From Arthrobacter sp. cf158 (GTDB taxonomy: Bacteria > Actinomycetota > Actinomycetes > Actinomycetales > Micrococcaceae), in NCBI RefSeq assembly GCF_900106835.1, contig NZ_FNNR01000004.1, positions 62,001 to 126,000 on the forward strand: a stretch of 64,000 bases of DNA, in the 5' to 3' direction. Positions 42,598-50,245 of this stretch are shown one piece after another (position 1 is the stretch's first letter; every line of letters starts with the position of its first letter). Below the pieces are notes generated by a model, which saw only the letters and a list, made by a program, of their open reading frames with translations, searched no databases and was not told the DNA's origin. The position numbers and the translations under genes were made by a program.

Positions 42598-44156
42598 TGT
42601 CTGTTGCCGAGCCGTTGACGATTGGTGTGGCACCTGTGCGTGCCGTGGACGTGGCGAGGGCCGCCTCTGACCCCTCGTTTCACGTGAAACTCAACCAAGA
42701 TGCGTTGTCTTTACTATCGCGCTCTCGGGAGGTGGTGGAGAAAGCTGCCGCCTTGGGCCAGCGGGTCTACGGGCTGAACACCTTGCTTGGCTCTGGCAGG
42801 GACACCGCTGTGGAGGAAAAGTCCCTCCTGACGTATCAAGTCCAGGTGGTCAGGTATCACAACAGCGGAGTCGGTTCGCATCTGGACCGTGCCACTGCCC
42901 GATCCGTGATCCTGGCCAGGCTCATCGGCTTCAGTCGCGGTGGCTCCGGGGTACGCCCGGAGACAGCCCGCTTCTATGCCGAACTGTTCAACCGTGGCGT
43001 CTTTCCCGCCATCCCGCGCGAAGGCTCGGTGGGGTCATCCGACCTGACCCAGCTTGCCGCCGTCGCTGCTGTTGCCATCGGTGAAGGCGAAGCGTTCGAC
43101 TCCGCCGGACACCTGGTTCCGGGCGCCGAAGCGCTCGCTGAGGCCGGCCTCCAGCCGCTGGTCCTTGCACCTGGCGAAGCACTGGCCCTGGTCAGCGCCA
43201 ACGCCTACTCGGTGGGGGCAGGAACTCTCGCTTTGGTGCGGCTGCAGCACCTGGCTGAACTGGCCGACGTCGCGCTGTCCCTCTCGCTGGAGACCATCGC
43301 AAGGTACGACGGCGGCGGCAACCTCAGCCCGTTCTCGCCAGCCATTCAAGCGGCCAAGGCGGTGGACGGCCAGCGGGACTCGGCCGCTGCCGTTCGTCGC
43401 CTGTTGAGTGGTGGGTGGTTGGAAGATGTCCGGCCGGAGGTATCGGTGCAGGATGCTTTGTCATTCCGCGCCGCGCCCCAGACGCACGGGGCTTTCCGTG
43501 CACTCGTTGCCCAGCTTGGCGTGGCCTTGGAGGTGGAGCTGAACGGCCGTGGTGACAACCCTTTGGCCGATGTGGAGTCAGGGCTGATGGTCTCAGGCGG
43601 GAACTTCCAGCCGATGCAACTGGCCTTGGCGTTTGAAGGCCTGCGATTGGCTGTGGCGCACGTGGGCATCTCCAGTGAACGGCGCACTGCCAAGTTGTAT
43701 CCGCCGCAACGGGCTATCCGGGCCAAACACTTGCAAGCGGCCGGATCGTCGGACTCTGGCTTGGCACAGGAAGAATTGCCCGGGCTGCTCTGGTACGCCG
43801 CCGCTGGGCTCCTGGCCGAACTCAAGTTCCTTGCAGCTCCTGCGACCCTTGGCGCACCAACCCTCTCGGCCGACGTCGAGGACCATTCAACGCTGGCGCC
43901 GCTTGCCTTGCAGCAGTTGGAGAAATCGGTGGAGGCCTTGGAGAAACTCCTGGCGATTGAAGCCCTGACGGCGTCGTACTTGCTGCTCGAAGCGGGGGCC
44001 GCGCAGCCGCTCGGGAAGGGGACGGGCGACGTCGCGGGGCGTTTGGCTGATGTGTTGGCAGAGCGGCCGTCGGCACCGGATCTGGTGGAACGGGCGCGGG
44101 CTGTGCTGAGGAGTGCTGTGGCTGAGGAAGCAGTGGAGACGGGGGCATCAAGATGA
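42597..44156 (+). CDS. HAL-like aromatic amino acid lyase fold lacking the MIO triad
   Basis: The 519-residue protein has the HAL/PAL fold sequence: VYGLNT with Tyr59, YHNSGVG with His88, VQDALSFRAAPQTHGAF (285-300), NPLADVESGLMVSGGNF (from 321) and EDH at 428-430. At residues 143-150 it reads GSVGSSDL where active lyases have GSVGASGDL. One residue is missing and the Ala-Ser-Gly that builds MIO is gone. The tyrosine of the QDPYS motif is also replaced by Leu. It could use MIO-free elimination or have changed function. It overlaps both neighbours. Confidence 0.83.
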   Translation: MSVAEPLTIGVAPVRAVDVARAASDPSFHVKLNQDALSLLSRSREVVEKAAALGQRVYGLNTLLGSGRDTAVEEKSLLTYQVQVVRYHNSGVGSHLDRATARSVILARLIGFSRGGSGVRPETARFYAELFNRGVFPAIPREGSVGSSDLTQLAAVAAVAIGEGEAFDSAGHLVPGAEALAEAGLQPLVLAPGEALALVSANAYSVGAGTLALVRLQHLAELADVALSLSLETIARYDGGGNLSPFSPAIQAAKAVDGQRDSAAAVRRLLSGGWLEDVRPEVSVQDALSFRAAPQTHGAFRALVAQLGVALEVELNGRGDNPLADVESGLMVSGGNFQPMQLALAFEGLRLAVAHVGISSERRTAKLYPPQRAIRAKHLQAAGSSDSGLAQEELPGLLWYAAAGLLAELKFLAAPATLGAPTLSADVEDHSTLAPLALQQLEKSVEALEKLLAIEALTASYLLLEAGAAQPLGKGTGDVAGRLADVLAERPSAPDLVERARAVLRSAVAEEAVETGASR

Positions 44157-45205
44157 GTACGGCGATCCGCAAGCACGGGCTGCACGCGGCAGGTCCGGTG
44201 CCGGACGGTCTGGACGCCTCGGTCCTGGATAAAGTGGGGAACACCCCGCTGGTGAAGCTGGAGTCACTGGGCCGGGGCCTGGGCAGCTCAATCCACATCA
44301 AACTTGAGTCCGAGAACCCCGGGGGTTCCATCAAGGACCGTACCGCACTGAGTATGGTCCGGGCTGCGGAGAAGTCCGGCGAACTTCAGCCGGGCGCCAC
44401 CATCGTGGAGAGCACCTCCGGAAACACAGGGATTGGGCTCGCGCTGATCGGGCACCTGACCGGGCATCCGGTTGTGGTGGTCACCGGGGACACCATTTCC
44501 CAGGAGAAGCTCGCGGCGCTCCACAATTATGGTGCCCGGGTGATCCTGACGGATTGGAATGCGCCGTCGGAGTCGCCGGAGAATGCCCGGGCCGTGGCCG
44601 CACGCATCACTGCCGAAACTCCGGGCGCTTGGCGGCCGATGCAGTTCGACAACCCGGCCAATCCCGCAGCGCACTACCAGACCACCGGGCCCGAGATCTG
44701 GGAACAGACCGGTGGCTTGTTAACCCACTTCGTTGCGGGCATCGGAACGGGTGGGACCATCAGTGGCAACGGCCGTTTCTTGAAGGAACGGGCGGCTGCC
44801 TCGCGGCCGGGCGGCCACGTGGAAGTGGTGGGCGCGGACCCCTACGGTTCGGCCTACAGCGGAGGACACCCCGGCGAGATCCTGGTGGACGGCGTGGGCA
44901 ACTCCTGGCCCCAGGCCGAGTGGCCCAAGATCTTTGACCGCACCATCGTGGACCGTTTCCTGCGCATCCCCAACGACGAGGTTTACACCACCGTCCACCG
45001 GCTCCTCGACGAGGAAGGGCTCGCGCTGGGCCCATCGTCGGGGCTTGCGGTGGCAGCTGCCCTGCGGGTGGCCCGCGCCGCACCTCACGGTTCGGTGGTG
45101 GTTGCCATAGCTCCCGACGCCGGCACGAACTACCTCAGCAAGGCCTTCAACCCGGTGTGGTTGGCAGAGAACGGCATCCGCCTCGCCGCCGACACCCCCG
45201 AGTAG
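44153..45205 (+). CDS. PLP-dependent cysteine synthase / CBS-like enzyme
   Basis: The 350-residue protein is a fold-type II beta-family enzyme. NPGGSIKDR carries the PLP lysine, TSGNTG binds substrate, GIGTGGTISG holds the phosphate and LALGPSSG ends the site. PGGSIKDR is nearer to cystathionine beta-synthase and related actinobacterial enzymes than to CysK. No CBS regulatory domain is present. Its ATG overlaps the HAL-like stop by 4 bp. It presumably performs a beta-replacement or cleavage on a serine/cysteine derivative linked to the product of the two upstream enzymes. Confidence 0.85.
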   Translation: MSTAIRKHGLHAAGPVPDGLDASVLDKVGNTPLVKLESLGRGLGSSIHIKLESENPGGSIKDRTALSMVRAAEKSGELQPGATIVESTSGNTGIGLALIGHLTGHPVVVVTGDTISQEKLAALHNYGARVILTDWNAPSESPENARAVAARITAETPGAWRPMQFDNPANPAAHYQTTGPEIWEQTGGLLTHFVAGIGTGGTISGNGRFLKERAAASRPGGHVEVVGADPYGSAYSGGHPGEILVDGVGNSWPQAEWPKIFDRTIVDRFLRIPNDEVYTTVHRLLDEEGLALGPSSGLAVAAALRVARAAPHGSVVVAIAPDAGTNYLSKAFNPVWLAENGIRLAADTPE

Positions 45206-45209
45206 GACC

Positions 45210-45347
45210 CTCTCTCACCTTTTGCGTGTTTTGGGCGGACGCTCTCTCACCTTTTGCGTGTTTTGGGCGGACGCTCTCTCACCTTTTGCGTGTTTTGGGC
45301 GGACGCTCTCTCACCTTTCGCGTGTTTTGGGCGGACGCTCCCTCACC
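45210..45347. repeat. Four-copy 32-bp tandem repeat
   Basis: Units begin at 45210, 45242, 45274, 45306 and a short fifth at 45338. Each reads CTCTCTCACCTTTTG followed by CGTGTTTTGGGCGGACG, with one C/T change in copy 4 and a truncated last unit. It fills the gap between the CBS-like gene and the AhpD-like gene, ending about 35 bp before the latter. Coding is not supported because 32 bp is not a multiple of 3 and no frame has a good start. Confidence 0.95.
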
Positions 45348-45382
45348 CAAGGCATGCGCGCGGGGTGCGCTAGGCTCCAACC

Positions 45383-45865
45383 ATGCCCGAACAGGAAACA
45401 AAACCACGTCTGGCCGGCTATCTGGATAAGCAGCAGCCGGATCTGTACGCCACGCTGAGCCACTATTCCCAGCAACTCGTAGATGAAGCTGACCGGCTGG
45501 GCATCCCGCGCCGCACCTTGGAACTCATCAACTACCTGTCCTCGCAGATTAACGGCTGCGCTTTCTGCCTGGATCTCCACCACCGCCGGGCCCTGAAATA
45601 TGGCGAGACCGAGCAGCGTCTGTCCTTGGTGGCCGTTTACAAGGAAGTACAACTCTTTGAGCCCGCTGAAGTGGTGGCCATGGAGATGGCCGAGCAGATC
45701 ACCCGCATGAGTACGTCAAGGCCAAGTCCGGAGCTCTTTGAGCAGGCCCGGCAGCACTACAGCGACGGGCAGATCAGCGTCCTGTGCATGGCGGCGATCG
45801 GGATCAACGCCTTCAACCGGCTGTCCATCCTGAGCGAGCACCCGGTCCGCGCGGCCAGGAACTAG
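45383..45865 (+). CDS. AhpD-like / carboxymuconolactone-decarboxylase-family protein
   Basis: The 160-residue protein has the AhpD-like core INGCAFCLDLHHRRALKYG with Cys59-x2-Cys62 and His66/His67. A second helix block EPAEVVAMEMAEQIT follows. Proteins of this fold reduce peroxides or act as redox partners; the exact partner is unknown. It lies downstream of the 32-bp repeat array, which may hold its promoter, and ends before a strong hairpin. Confidence 0.86.
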   Translation: MPEQETKPRLAGYLDKQQPDLYATLSHYSQQLVDEADRLGIPRRTLELINYLSSQINGCAFCLDLHHRRALKYGETEQRLSLVAVYKEVQLFEPAEVVAMEMAEQITRMSTSRPSPELFEQARQHYSDGQISVLCMAAIGINAFNRLSILSEHPVRAARN

Positions 45866-45902
45866 GCGCCTGCCCGAAGCTTCCCAACGCCCTTCCACAG
45901 CA

Positions 45903-45946
45903 GATCAGCCCTTGGCCAACCGCAATTGGTTGGCCAAGGGCTGATC
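45903..45946. terminator. Bidirectional hairpin, 19-bp stem
   Basis: GATCAGCCCTTGGCCAACC and GGTTGGCCAAGGGCTGATC are perfect complements separated by GCAATT. It lies between convergent genes (AhpD-like and permease). There is no clear U-tract, so termination may be weak or factor-assisted. Confidence 0.8.
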
Positions 45947-45977
45947 CATCGCCAAAAGAGGTCAGGAAGCCGCGGTG

Positions 45978-47432
45978 CTAAGCGTCAACAGCCTTCTTGA
46001 GCGAGCGGCGTCGTCCGTACTTGAAGTAGAAGAATGCGTAGCAGGCCCCCACGAACGGAACCCCGAACAGGAGCGCGGCCACCTGATTGGGGTCGAAAGC
46101 TATGCCGATCAGAGACACCACACAGAGCGCGAAGGCGAGGATCGGAACCAGCGGGAAAAGCGGAGCCTTGTAGGGGAGGGTTGACAGGTCGCCACCATTC
46201 CTGATGAACGTCCGCCGGTAGATGAAGTGCGAGGCCACGATGGACATCCACACTCCCACAGTGGCGAAGCCCGCCACTGAGACCAATACCAGGTAGACGG
46301 TGGCCGGAGCCACAACACTGCTGATGAGCGAAGCCAGGCCGCCCAGCATGCTGACGCACAGCGCCACCATCGGGATCCCGCGCTTGGTGAGCTTGCGGAA
46401 GGCCTTGGGTGCGTGGCCTTCGTCAGCCAGCGAGAAGAGCATGCGGGCACAAGAGAATAGCCCGCAGTTACCGGCGGAGAGCAACGCCGTGATGATCACA
46501 AAGTTCATGATGTCCGCGGCAAATGGAATGCCGAGCATGGAAAAGACCGTGACGAAGGGGCTCTCGTCCACACTGACTTTCTCATAGGGAATGGTGGCCG
46601 CGATGACGGTAATGGCACCAACGAAGAAGATCATGAGCCGGATGACCGTAGTGCGCATGGCCTTGGGGATGTTGGCGCCGGGATTGGCGGTCTCGCCAGC
46701 GGCAACACCGATCAGCTCGGATCCGGAGAACGCGTAGAACACGGCCAGGCAGGTGACGAAGACGCCGGTGAACCCATTGGGGAACAGCCCGTTGGGTGTT
46801 GCGAAGTTCTCGCCGAAAGAGGGGTAGCCCCCTGCGGCGAGGGGGTGGAAGCCAGCCAGCGCGGCGCCACCCAGGATGATGAGGCCGACGACGGCGGCGA
46901 CCTTGATGAGCGCGAACCAGAACTCCGATTCACCAAAGACGCGCGATGAAATGGCGTTCAGCGTGAACAAGACGGTAGCGAAGACGAAACACCAGATCCA
47001 GACGTCGACGCCCGGGAACCAGCGCTGCATGAGCAGGCCGGCTGCCGTGAATTCAGAACCCAGCGCCACCGCCCAGCACAGCCAGTACAACCACGCCGTT
47101 GCGAATCCGGTGGCCGGGCCGATGGTCCGGGCTGCATAGATGTGGAAGGCGCCGGAGACGGGGAACGCAACAGCGAGCTCCCCGAGGCAGGCCATCACCA
47201 AGTAGACCACGACGGCGCCGATGAGGAAGGCCAACACCGCACCCAACGGCCCGGCCGTGGCAATGGTGTAGCCGGAACTAACAAAAAGGCCTGAGCCAAT
47301 AACGCCGCCCATGGCAATCATCACCAGGTGCCGGGCCTCCATGGACCGGCGAAGACCTGTTGTTGAGGCGCCAGTCTTGGGGTGCGCCTCGGTTGCCGAT
47401 GCTTCGGCTTCTGTGGGGGAGCTGAGTCCCAT
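45978..47432 (-). CDS. APC-family amino acid permease (AAT type)
   Basis: The 484-residue protein has 12 predicted helices and the AAT-family signature. RRSMEARHLVMIAMGGVIGS, then GLFVSSGYTIATAGPLGAV, mark the N-terminus. PVSGAFHIYAARTIGPATGF and FYAFSGSELIGVAAGETANP follow. It imports an amino acid with protons; which one cannot be told. GGAGGGAAT precedes the ATG. It stands alone with a terminator at its end. Confidence 0.9.
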   Translation of the reverse strand: MGLSSPTEAEASATEAHPKTGASTTGLRRSMEARHLVMIAMGGVIGSGLFVSSGYTIATAGPLGAVLAFLIGAVVVYLVMACLGELAVAFPVSGAFHIYAARTIGPATGFATAWLYWLCWAVALGSEFTAAGLLMQRWFPGVDVWIWCFVFATVLFTLNAISSRVFGESEFWFALIKVAAVVGLIILGGAALAGFHPLAAGGYPSFGENFATPNGLFPNGFTGVFVTCLAVFYAFSGSELIGVAAGETANPGANIPKAMRTTVIRLMIFFVGAITVIAATIPYEKVSVDESPFVTVFSMLGIPFAADIMNFVIITALLSAGNCGLFSCARMLFSLADEGHAPKAFRKLTKRGIPMVALCVSMLGGLASLISSVVAPATVYLVLVSVAGFATVGVWMSIVASHFIYRRTFIRNGGDLSTLPYKAPLFPLVPILAFALCVVSLIGIAFDPNQVAALLFGVPFVGACYAFFYFKYGRRRSLKKAVDA

Positions 47433-47548
47433 ATTCCCTCCGGGAAGTTAGCCAGCAAAGTCTGAAGTAGTACCAGCCGGACGTGATCCAACTAACACGA
47501 GAACTAGATTCATCACATGACGAATGACCATTTCAAGGAGGATAAGAA

Positions 47549-47581
47549 ATGCGATTGAACGCACAAACAGCTCTCGGTTGA
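47549..47581 (+). other. Orphan strong ribosome site with a 10-codon open frame
   Basis: AAGGAGGATAAGAA precedes an ATG by the ideal spacing, but the frame MRLNAQTALG ends at TGA after 10 codons. No plus-strand gene follows until 48715. It could be a leader peptide, a regulatory minigene, or the start of a gene whose remainder has been lost. Nothing else on the plus strand between 47433 and 47687 looks coding. Confidence 0.4.
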
Positions 47582-47686
47582 GGCCAAGAGTTCCTAATCA
47601 ATGAGTCACGCGAGCGATTACTCTACTTGCCACCTGCTAGGTTCCAAGCGGAGCTCCGTCGGCGGATGCCTCCGAAGCCGGGTGAT

Positions 47687-48628
47687 TTACTCGATTCCCG
47701 CGAACAACTCGTTCAATTCGGCGGTCAGTTGTTTCCGCACGGCAGGAGTGCCGATTTCCTTGCCGTTGATGTGGTTTACGGGTGCAATCAGGCGGATGCT
47801 CGAAATGAGCCACACGGCGTCAGCTTCGAACAGGTCCTGCGGGACAAGGGGTCCGTAGCCAAGCTCCCAGCCGGCAGCCTTGGCGGCGGCGAACAGCGCG
47901 CCCTGCGAGGTGCCGGGGAGAATGCCGCTGTCATGTTGCGGCGTGATGAGGCGGCGAACAGTCCTGACGGAACCTTCGCCGTCGTCGACTGTTTCAAGGT
48001 GTGCCAACAGCACAGTGGAGGTGGGCCCTTCCAGGACGCGGCCGTCAGTGGACGTGAAGATCGCGTCATCGGCACCCTGCTTGTGCGCGTAGCGCAACGC
48101 GGCCATGTTGACGGCGTAGGAGAGCGTCTTGGCGCCCAGCAGCAGCCACGGCGCGCGCTCGCCGGCTTCGGTGTCGAAGCCGCGGTCCAAGAGGACGACG
48201 TCGATGCCCGTCTCCCGCTGCCGGCGACTGCCCGCGGGGGACGGCGAAGCCTGGACCCAGCATGTGGGGCTGGCGGCACCTTCGACGCCGCGGGTGACGA
48301 TCAGCTTGACGACTACCTCGTCCTCCTCCGGGGTGGGAGCGGGGTGGACGTCGCGGAATTCGTTGATGGCGGTGTCGATCGCTTTGCGCCAGGCATCCTG
48401 CTCCGGAAGGGCCAAGTCCAAGGCCGCCGCGGAACTGACAAGCCGGTTCAGGTGGGCCTGGACTTTACGGGGGCGTCCTTGGACGGCCAGAAGTGACTCA
48501 AAAACGCCATCGCCGCGAGTGGCGCCCAAGTCCGTAGCCATGAGTTGTGGCTGGCTGGAGTCTGCAATGCGGCCGTTTTCGAAGGCGGGGTCCAGGAAAA
48601 CAAGGACCGTGGGGGCAGGTGAAGTCAT
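47687..48628 (-). CDS. pabC: Aminodeoxychorismate lyase (class IV aminotransferase)
   Basis: The 313-residue protein has the class IV PLP fold: LGATRGDGVFESLLAVQG near residue 33, RPRKVQAHLNRLVSSAAALD, LSYAVNMAALRYAHKQGADD with the PLP-Lys region, and DGRVLEGPTSTVLL. PabC releases 4-aminobenzoate and pyruvate from aminodeoxychorismate. The fused PabB at 50246 in the same neighbourhood supports PabC over D-amino acid or branched-chain transaminase, though these are related. Placement is by context. Confidence 0.82.
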   Translation of the reverse strand: MTSPAPTVLVFLDPAFENGRIADSSQPQLMATDLGATRGDGVFESLLAVQGRPRKVQAHLNRLVSSAAALDLALPEQDAWRKAIDTAINEFRDVHPAPTPEEDEVVVKLIVTRGVEGAASPTCWVQASPSPAGSRRQRETGIDVVLLDRGFDTEAGERAPWLLLGAKTLSYAVNMAALRYAHKQGADDAIFTSTDGRVLEGPTSTVLLAHLETVDDGEGSVRTVRRLITPQHDSGILPGTSQGALFAAAKAAGWELGYGPLVPQDLFEADAVWLISSIRLIAPVNHINGKEIGTPAVRKQLTAELNELFAGIE

Positions 48629-48714
48629 GCTCCCAGCTTAGTGCGGACCCGGTGGAGGCGACTTTGCCGGATAGGCTGTGGTCACTGTTGTTCTTGAATT
48701 GTGGGGGTTGTCGG

Positions 48715-50187
48715 GTGCTCTTTCCTTTTCCGTTTGGCCAGGAATGGACCTGGTTGCTGGGTGCGTGGGCCATTGCGGAAGTCATTATGCGCATCGTCCT
48801 GCTGGGCATCATTCCCGGCAACCGCCGTCCAACCACCGCGATGGCCTGGCTGTTGGCTGTGTTCCTCATCCCATCGGTGGGGTTCGTCTTGTTCCTGCTC
48901 TTTGGCAATTTCAAGTTGTCCAGGCGCAGGCGCGAGCAGCAGGAGGAAGTCAACCGGCGCGTCCGCGCTGTCACCTCCGATCTCTCCGATCCTGTGAGTG
49001 TCTACTCCGGGCCTGAATGGGTGAAGTCGGCGGGCGAGTTGAACCATCGGCTGGGATCATTGCCCATGGTCGATGGCAACAAGGTGGAGCTGATTCCGGG
49101 CTACGAAGAGTCCATCAAGGCCATGGCCCAGGCGGTTAAGGGTGCCAAGAGCTACGTCAACGCCGAGTTCTACATCATGAGCAGCGACTCCGTGACTGAC
49201 GAACTGCTGACCGAACTGGAGAGGGCTGCCGAACGTGGCGTCACGGTCAGGCTGCTCTTCGACCACATTGGAACGCTGCGGGTTAAGGGTTACCGCCGCC
49301 TGATCCGCCGCCTCAAGGCAGGAAAGATCCAGTGGAAGCGGATGCTCCCGCTGCTCCCCATCCATGGCCAATGGCGTCGCCCGGACCTCAGGAACCACCG
49401 CAAGATCATGGTGATCGATGGCGAGGTTGCCTTCACTGGCTCGCAGAACCTGATCGAGCCTTCGTACAACAACCCCAAGCACCACAAAATTGGCCGCAAG
49501 TGGGTGGAGCTCATGTCCCGGCTTGAAGGGCCGATCGTAGCAACGCTCAACGTCGTGTTCGCGACGGATTGGTTGAGCGAAACTGACGAATCCCTTGAGG
49601 ACCAGTTGCGGCTGCCAACCAAGCCCGCCCCGGGCCGCGTGACAGCCCAAGTGGTGCCCAGCGGCCCAGGGTTCTCCACAGAAAACAACCTGCGCCTCTT
49701 CAACACCCTGATCTACTCGGCGCAGCACCGGATCTCCATTTGCAGCCCGTACTTCGTTCCGGATGATTCCCTGCTCTATGCCATTACTACCGCGGCACAG
49801 CGAGGCGTGGACGTGGAACTCTTCGTCTCCGAGAACGGCGATCAATTCCTGGTCCACCATGCCCAGCGCTCCTACTACGAAGCCTTGCTGGGTGCCGGTG
49901 TGCGCATCTACCTGTACCGGGCGCCGTACGTTCTCCACGCGAAGCACTTCACCATCGATGACGAAGTGGCCGTTCTTGGTTCCAGCAACATGGACATGCG
50001 CTCCTTCTCCCTGAACATGGAGGTTTCGGTGATGCTTTTGGGCTCCGAAACCGTGGACCTCATGCGTGCTGTGGAGTCCACATATCGCGAGGTGTCCCGT
50101 GAGCTTATGTTGGAAGACTGGATGGACAGGCCCCCGCTGGCCAAGTATGTGGACAACGTGGCCAGATTGACGGCCACGCTCCAGTAG
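48715..50187 (+). CDS. cls: Cardiolipin synthase (phospholipase D superfamily)
   Basis: The 490-residue protein starts at GTG (FPFPFGQEWTWLLGAW) with two N-terminal helices (about residues 8-60), then two HKD motifs. These are HRKIMVIDGEVAFTGSQNL near residue 228 and HAKHFTIDDEVAVLGSSNMD near 410. It joins two phosphatidylglycerol molecules, or PG with CDP-DAG, at the membrane. A longer upstream open frame runs back into pabC and is not supported. Confidence 0.93.
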   Translation: MLFPFPFGQEWTWLLGAWAIAEVIMRIVLLGIIPGNRRPTTAMAWLLAVFLIPSVGFVLFLLFGNFKLSRRRREQQEEVNRRVRAVTSDLSDPVSVYSGPEWVKSAGELNHRLGSLPMVDGNKVELIPGYEESIKAMAQAVKGAKSYVNAEFYIMSSDSVTDELLTELERAAERGVTVRLLFDHIGTLRVKGYRRLIRRLKAGKIQWKRMLPLLPIHGQWRRPDLRNHRKIMVIDGEVAFTGSQNLIEPSYNNPKHHKIGRKWVELMSRLEGPIVATLNVVFATDWLSETDESLEDQLRLPTKPAPGRVTAQVVPSGPGFSTENNLRLFNTLIYSAQHRISICSPYFVPDDSLLYAITTAAQRGVDVELFVSENGDQFLVHHAQRSYYEALLGAGVRIYLYRAPYVLHAKHFTIDDEVAVLGSSNMDMRSFSLNMEVSVMLLGSETVDLMRAVESTYREVSRELMLEDWMDRPPLAKYVDNVARLTATLQ

Positions 50188-50245
50188 TTCGTGGACGGCT
50201 AACGCCCTCTAGAGACGCTCTTGACGGCGTTGGCTGTACAAAAAC

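Noticed and set aside
39448..42633. Single 1061-residue protein
   Set aside because: Only the last 563 residues (from 41139) are a SulP permease; the rest is antisense to the flavin monooxygenase gene and has no family signal.
45210..45347. CRISPR array (32-bp units)
   Set aside because: The 32-bp units are directly joined with no spacers and no cas genes, so this is a minisatellite.
48547..48714. N-terminal extension of cardiolipin synthase
   Set aside because: The added 56 residues are antisense to pabC and lack cls similarity; a GTG at 48715 precedes the transmembrane start.
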